Assembly (NCBI GenBank): GCA_913042065.1
Contig: CAJWKB010000030.1
Coordinates: 1 to 9,982, forward strand
Direction of reading: 5' to 3'
From: an uncultured Alphaproteobacteria bacterium
GTDB taxonomy: Bacteria; Pseudomonadota; Alphaproteobacteria; Puniceispirillales; Puniceispirillaceae
DNA: 9,982 bases
Positions 7,460 through 9,982 of the stretch are shown in pieces. The position numbers and the translations under genes are program-made. The stretch's first letter is position 1; the number at the start of each line of letters is the position of its first letter. The notes under the pieces are model-generated. The model saw nothing but the letters and a program-made list of their open reading frames with translations. It was not told where the DNA came from and searched no databases.

Positions 7460-8700
7460 TGCCGGATATTGTTGTGATTGGCGGCGGTCTAACAGGCCTG
7501 ATTACGGCCCTCACACTCTCCCACAGTCCCTTTAAGGTAACGCATGTCCAACGCCAAAACGCAAATGATGACGGAGAGGCAATTAGGACGACAACGATTA
7601 GCGCCGCAGGAAAGCGCATGCTGGAAACTCTGGGTGTCTGGGAAAAGCTTGCCGAAATACCAACACCCATAAAAGCGCTCAGGGTTGCTGATGGCGAAGC
7701 TTTGGCTGGAGTCAGGGCGCTTCGCAGCAGGGCCTTCAGCCTCGAATGGCAAGATCTGGAAAAACCAATGGCTTTTGTAGTGTCGAATGCAACACTACTG
7801 GCAGCGCTAGAACATCAAATGCAATCTGTAAATATTGAACGCCTAAATGACCGGACAGTTGCCAATTTTTTCTCCATCGACAATCGGGCTACAGTGACAA
7901 TAGCCGATGGCCAGGGTAAGACTGACGAGGTAATCTGTGACCTTGTGATAGGGTGCGATGGCCGCAACAGCAAGCTGCGCGAATTTGCTGGGGTTAGACA
8001 GCGTATGCTGCCCCATCTACAAACTGCAGTGGTTGCCCTCATCGCTGCTGAACGCCCCCACGGGAATACGGCGTTTCAGCGTTTCCTTAGTTCGGGGCCA
8101 ATTGCCCTTATGCCGATGGGTAACAATCTGATGTCCCTGGTCTGGACACTGCCAAAGCATTTGGCGCTGCAGCATCAAACTTATGGTGTTGATGAATTTA
8201 ACCGCGTTTGCTCAAGAGCGTTTGGGGATGAGCTTGGGTTCCTCTCCTTGCAATCAGACCGCCTTGTCTGGCCTTTACAACCGACCTTTGTTATCAATCC
8301 AACAGCTAATAATCTGGTCCTTGCAGGTGACGCCGCGCATGTCATTCATCCACTTGCTGGCCAAGGATATAACCTGGCACTTAGCGATGCCGCGGTGCTG
8401 CTTGATATTCTTTGTGATACCTACGCACGAGGTCTGCCAGCAAGCCATATCTCAGTCCTATCCAATTATCGACAGAAGCGTTGGCTTGAAGTGGGTGCCA
8501 TGAGTTTTGCAACGACAGGATTGAACGCGCTTTTCAGTACTATGCCATCCGGAGTTGCGAAGATTGCCGGTGTGGGGATGAATTTGCTCAACCGGTCATC
8601 AACCAAATCTGTTTTTTTGGCAATCGCCCGTGGTGGCAAGCTTTCCCCGTCGAGCCTGTTCGTAGGTAAACTGCCCCAGCAAAACAGCAATCATCGGTAA
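7459..8700 (+). CDS. UbiH/UbiF/COQ6-family FAD-dependent monooxygenase, probable ubiquinone hydroxylase
   Basis: A 413-residue class A flavoprotein hydroxylase. Visible are the N-terminal FAD dinucleotide-binding motif GGGLTG at 8-13, the RTTTIS block at 43-48, the DG motif DLVIGCDGRNS at 161-171, and the second FAD motif AGDAAHVIHPLAGQGYNLAL at 289-308. The last of these closely follows the UbiH/UbiF/COQ6 signature. Such enzymes hydroxylate the ring of the ubiquinone precursor at the inner membrane using O2 and NAD(P)H. Which ring position is modified cannot be decided from sequence, so no specific symbol is given. After the second beta strand (KVTHVQRQ) the usual acidic ribose-binding residue is absent, as I recall for some alphaproteobacterial members. 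The start is fixed by GGAG about 7 bases before the ATG and by the one-base overlap with the phosphatase gene, so translation is likely coupled. It ends 3 nt before the converging DUF971 gene. Confidence 0.9.
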   Translation: MPDIVVIGGGLTGLITALTLSHSPFKVTHVQRQNANDDGEAIRTTTISAAGKRMLETLGVWEKLAEIPTPIKALRVADGEALAGVRALRSRAFSLEWQDLEKPMAFVVSNATLLAALEHQMQSVNIERLNDRTVANFFSIDNRATVTIADGQGKTDEVICDLVIGCDGRNSKLREFAGVRQRMLPHLQTAVVALIAAERPHGNTAFQRFLSSGPIALMPMGNNLMSLVWTLPKHLALQHQTYGVDEFNRVCSRAFGDELGFLSLQSDRLVWPLQPTFVINPTANNLVLAGDAAHVIHPLAGQGYNLALSDAAVLLDILCDTYARGLPASHISVLSNYRQKRWLEVGAMSFATTGLNALFSTMPSGVAKIAGVGMNLLNRSSTKSVFLAIARGGKLSPSSLFVGKLPQQNSNHR

Positions 8701-8703
8701 ATT

Positions 8704-9084
8704 TTAGCCTCGATTCTGGCCGAGATCAGCAAGACGTCCTTCATAATCAGCCATTAAAATGTCATGGCGCTGGCCGAAATTTTGCAGAGTGTTCCAGGTA
8801 AACAGTCCAGTATCATGGCCATCACTGAAAGCAATGCGGATAGCATAATTACCAATTGGATCAATACGGGTGATGGTCACGTTGCGCTTTCCTACTGGCG
8901 TTGTTTTTTGCCCCACACCATGACCTTGAACCTCAGCCGACGGTGATTCCACCCGCAGAAGTTCAGCTGTTATCCAAGCTGCGGTTCCATCCTCAAAGCT
9001 GACGTTAAGATACCTTTTATCGCTGCTCAACCGGATTTCGGTTGGCCAGCATTGGCTAGCGGTCCGGCCCTCCCTATCATGCAT
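8704..9084 (-). CDS. DUF971 domain protein
   Basis: A 126-residue protein consisting of one DUF971 domain, the fold also found at the N terminus of gamma-butyrobetaine hydroxylase. Family blocks are [21 protein letters not shown] in part (13-33), [16 protein letters not shown] at 41-56, and [20 protein letters not shown] at 74-93 followed by FTWNTL at 95-100. Related proteins have been linked with iron-sulfur protein assembly or maintenance (an ApbC-associated role), but nothing here shows this directly. The start at 9084 has AGGA about 10 bases upstream and overlaps the Trm112-like gene by 8 bases (9077-9084), so translation is probably coupled. Its stop lies 3 nt from the stop of the opposing hydroxylase, leaving no room for separate terminators. 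Confidence 0.88.
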   Translation of the reverse strand: MHDREGRTASQCWPTEIRLSSDKRYLNVSFEDGTAAWITAELLRVESPSAEVQGHGVGQKTTPVGKRNVTITRIDPIGNYAIRIAFSDGHDTGLFTWNTLQNFGQRHDILMADYEGRLADLGQNRG

Positions 9085-9307
9085 CTGAGGACTTTCCTAC
9101 TATTTCGAGGTCACGAGCCTCATCAATAAGCATAATAGGCACACCAGCGCGAATGGGAAAGGCCTTGCCAAGTTGGTGGCTGATCAATTCATTATTCTGT
9201 TCGTCATATTCTAGCGGCCCCTTAGTGACCGGACACACAAGCAAATTGAGAAGACGGTTGTCGACAGGCTGATCTGGGTCATCCCTATCATCAATGTCTT
9301 GCGTCAT
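9077..9307 (-). CDS. Trm112/YcaR-family small protein
   Basis: A 76-residue protein. The core runs [17 protein letters not shown] (about 19-35), then [26 protein letters not shown], which follows the E. coli YcaR / bacterial Trm112 pattern of a short zinc-ribbon-like domain. In eukaryotes Trm112 activates methyltransferases; the bacterial role is not well established. Only one cysteine is present (Cys25): the CPxC pair is CPVT here, so zinc binding as in the canonical fold is doubtful. The N terminus is rich in Asp. ATG 9307 is chosen over ATG 9325 because GAGGA lies 8 bases upstream of it. With this start it overlaps the LON-domain gene by 17 bases, and at its other end it overlaps the DUF971 gene by 8. 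Confidence 0.88.
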   Translation of the reverse strand: MTQDIDDRDDPDQPVDNRLLNLLVCPVTKGPLEYDEQNNELISHQLGKAFPIRAGVPIMLIDEARDLEIVGKSSDA

Positions 9308-9935
9308 TACCACTGTCCTCTTCATGCATTGCCATTTCCATGATGGCGATCAGCAGGTCAGCGCGTTTGGCCAAACCTTGCGCTTCCAGCAACGCCTGTT
9401 TTTCCGCAACGTCAAATGGACAAACAGCAGCAAGTGTGTTCATAATCTGTTCATTGCCAGATTGCTCAATTTGCCCCCAGTCCGCTTCAAAGCCCATTAC
9501 ACCAAAATATTGTTTCATCACATCCAGCAGCTTTTCCCGATCAGCTATGCTGTCATCCGATGATTTAAGATCATCAGCAAAACGGCCCCAATCAATTTTC
9601 GCACATCTATATCCGCGATCTGTCAATTGCTCGGTCTGCAGAATAAACCGACATATACCTGTCAGGGCGATCATATAGCGCCCATCTCCATTTTCCTGAA
9701 AGTAGCTAATCCGGCCACCACAACCGACATCGAACAGGGTGCCATCATTATTGATCGGCTGCACCATGCCAATCATCCGCTCAGGCGTTTTCAGCGCGTC
9801 CTCAATCATCGCCAAGTAACGCGGCTCAAAAATATTCAGAGGCAGCTGTGATCCTGGCAACAAAAGAGCACTTGGCAGAGGAAACAGCGGCAAGGTCGAC
9901 GGCAGGTCACAGAATTTAAATGTCAGTGGATTCAT
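9291..9935 (-). CDS. LON substrate-binding-domain protein (stand-alone)
   Basis: A 214-residue protein with the N-terminal domain of Lon protease but no ATPase or protease part. The signature [20 protein letters not shown] begins at residue 15 and runs into [10 protein letters not shown]. The remaining beta-rich core includes [15 protein letters not shown] and [12 protein letters not shown] (about residues 55-98). A helical C-terminal half, with [14 protein letters not shown] near 172-185 and a Met/Glu-rich helix near the end, completes the usual arrangement. It probably binds unfolded or specific protein segments, but no partner can be named. The start at 9935 is supported by GAGG 7 bases upstream and by a four-base ATGA overlap with the preceding frame. 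Genes in this order (LON domain, Trm112-like, DUF971) are common in alphaproteobacteria, often behind a thioredoxin-like gene. Confidence 0.9.
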   Translation of the reverse strand: MNPLTFKFCDLPSTLPLFPLPSALLLPGSQLPLNIFEPRYLAMIEDALKTPERMIGMVQPINNDGTLFDVGCGGRISYFQENGDGRYMIALTGICRFILQTEQLTDRGYRCAKIDWGRFADDLKSSDDSIADREKLLDVMKQYFGVMGFEADWGQIEQSGNEQIMNTLAAVCPFDVAEKQALLEAQGLAKRADLLIAIMEMAMHEEDSGNDARH

Positions 9936-9982
9936 GCAAAAACCTCATTGCTACTAAGTGACTTACACAACGCCTCAAGCAA
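9932..9982 (-). CDS. C-terminal tail of an upstream gene, possibly thioredoxin/YbbN-like (partial)
   Basis: From the window edge, the minus strand is open for 16 codons ([16 protein letters not shown]) and ends in a TGA that overlaps the LON-domain ATG as ATGA. One of the other two frames hits a stop within two codons. The neat overlap matches the tight packing of this cluster. In alphaproteobacteria the gene at this place is often a thioredoxin-domain co-chaperone (YbbN), whose C terminus is helical with a short Phe/Ala-ending tail. The fragment is too short to identify, so the call rests on context only. Confidence 0.35.
   Translation of the reverse strand: MLEALCKSLSSNEVFA

Noticed and set aside
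8695..8710. Shared bidirectional terminator between the converging hydroxylase and DUF971 genes
   Set aside because: Only 3 bases separate the stops and I see no strong stem around them.

Overview
This window is best read as two unrelated alphaproteobacterial DNA segments joined near position 1107-1146. Positions 1 to about 1106 are GC-rich (67% in the first 60 bases by hand count) and carry plus-strand genes: the end of a PA0069-type radical SAM protein, a small lipoprotein, and the first ~64 codons of ribonuclease HII (rnhB). Everything right of about 1146 has a clearly lower GC content (47% over 1381-1440, 27% over 2341-2400) and starts with the first half of diaminopimelate epimerase (dapF) on the minus strand. 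Two housekeeping genes run head-on into each other, and each loses its 3' half at the same spot. This suggests an assembly or amplification chimera more than a living arrangement, although the sequence alone cannot prove it.

The right-hand segment looks like a moderate-GC alphaproteobacterium, perhaps a marine lineage such as SAR116/Puniceispirillales or a Rhodospirillales relative. That placement rests on gene order and composition only. Its minus-strand cluster reads, in transcription order, dapC-like aminotransferase, ftsK, lolA, xth, dapF. The ftsK ATG lies 7 nt after the aminotransferase stop, and ftsK and lolA share an ATGA overlap, so these three are probably one transcription unit. 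A 211-nt divergent region (6712-6922) separates this cluster from a plus-strand pair: a GmhB-like HAD phosphatase whose stop overlaps the start (TGATG) of a UbiH-type FAD hydroxylase. The hydroxylase converges, with only 3 nt between stops, on a second minus-strand cluster: the tail of an upstream gene at the window edge (perhaps thioredoxin/YbbN), a LON-domain protein, a Trm112-like protein and a DUF971 protein. All members of this cluster overlap.

Functionally the right segment is core metabolism and cell-envelope maintenance: lysine/peptidoglycan precursor synthesis (dapC, dapF), chromosome segregation at division (ftsK), lipoprotein trafficking (lolA), DNA repair (xth), ubiquinone synthesis (ubiH-like) and a heptose-phosphate-type phosphatase. 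I see no tRNA, rRNA, CRISPR array, insertion sequence, phage gene or defence system, and no convincing new biological system. The points most worth a second look are the junction at ~1107-1146, a hairpin that would mask the lipoprotein ribosome-binding site, and a repeated CAATGCGG element in the divergent intergenic region. No gene-free stretch exceeds 300 bases.
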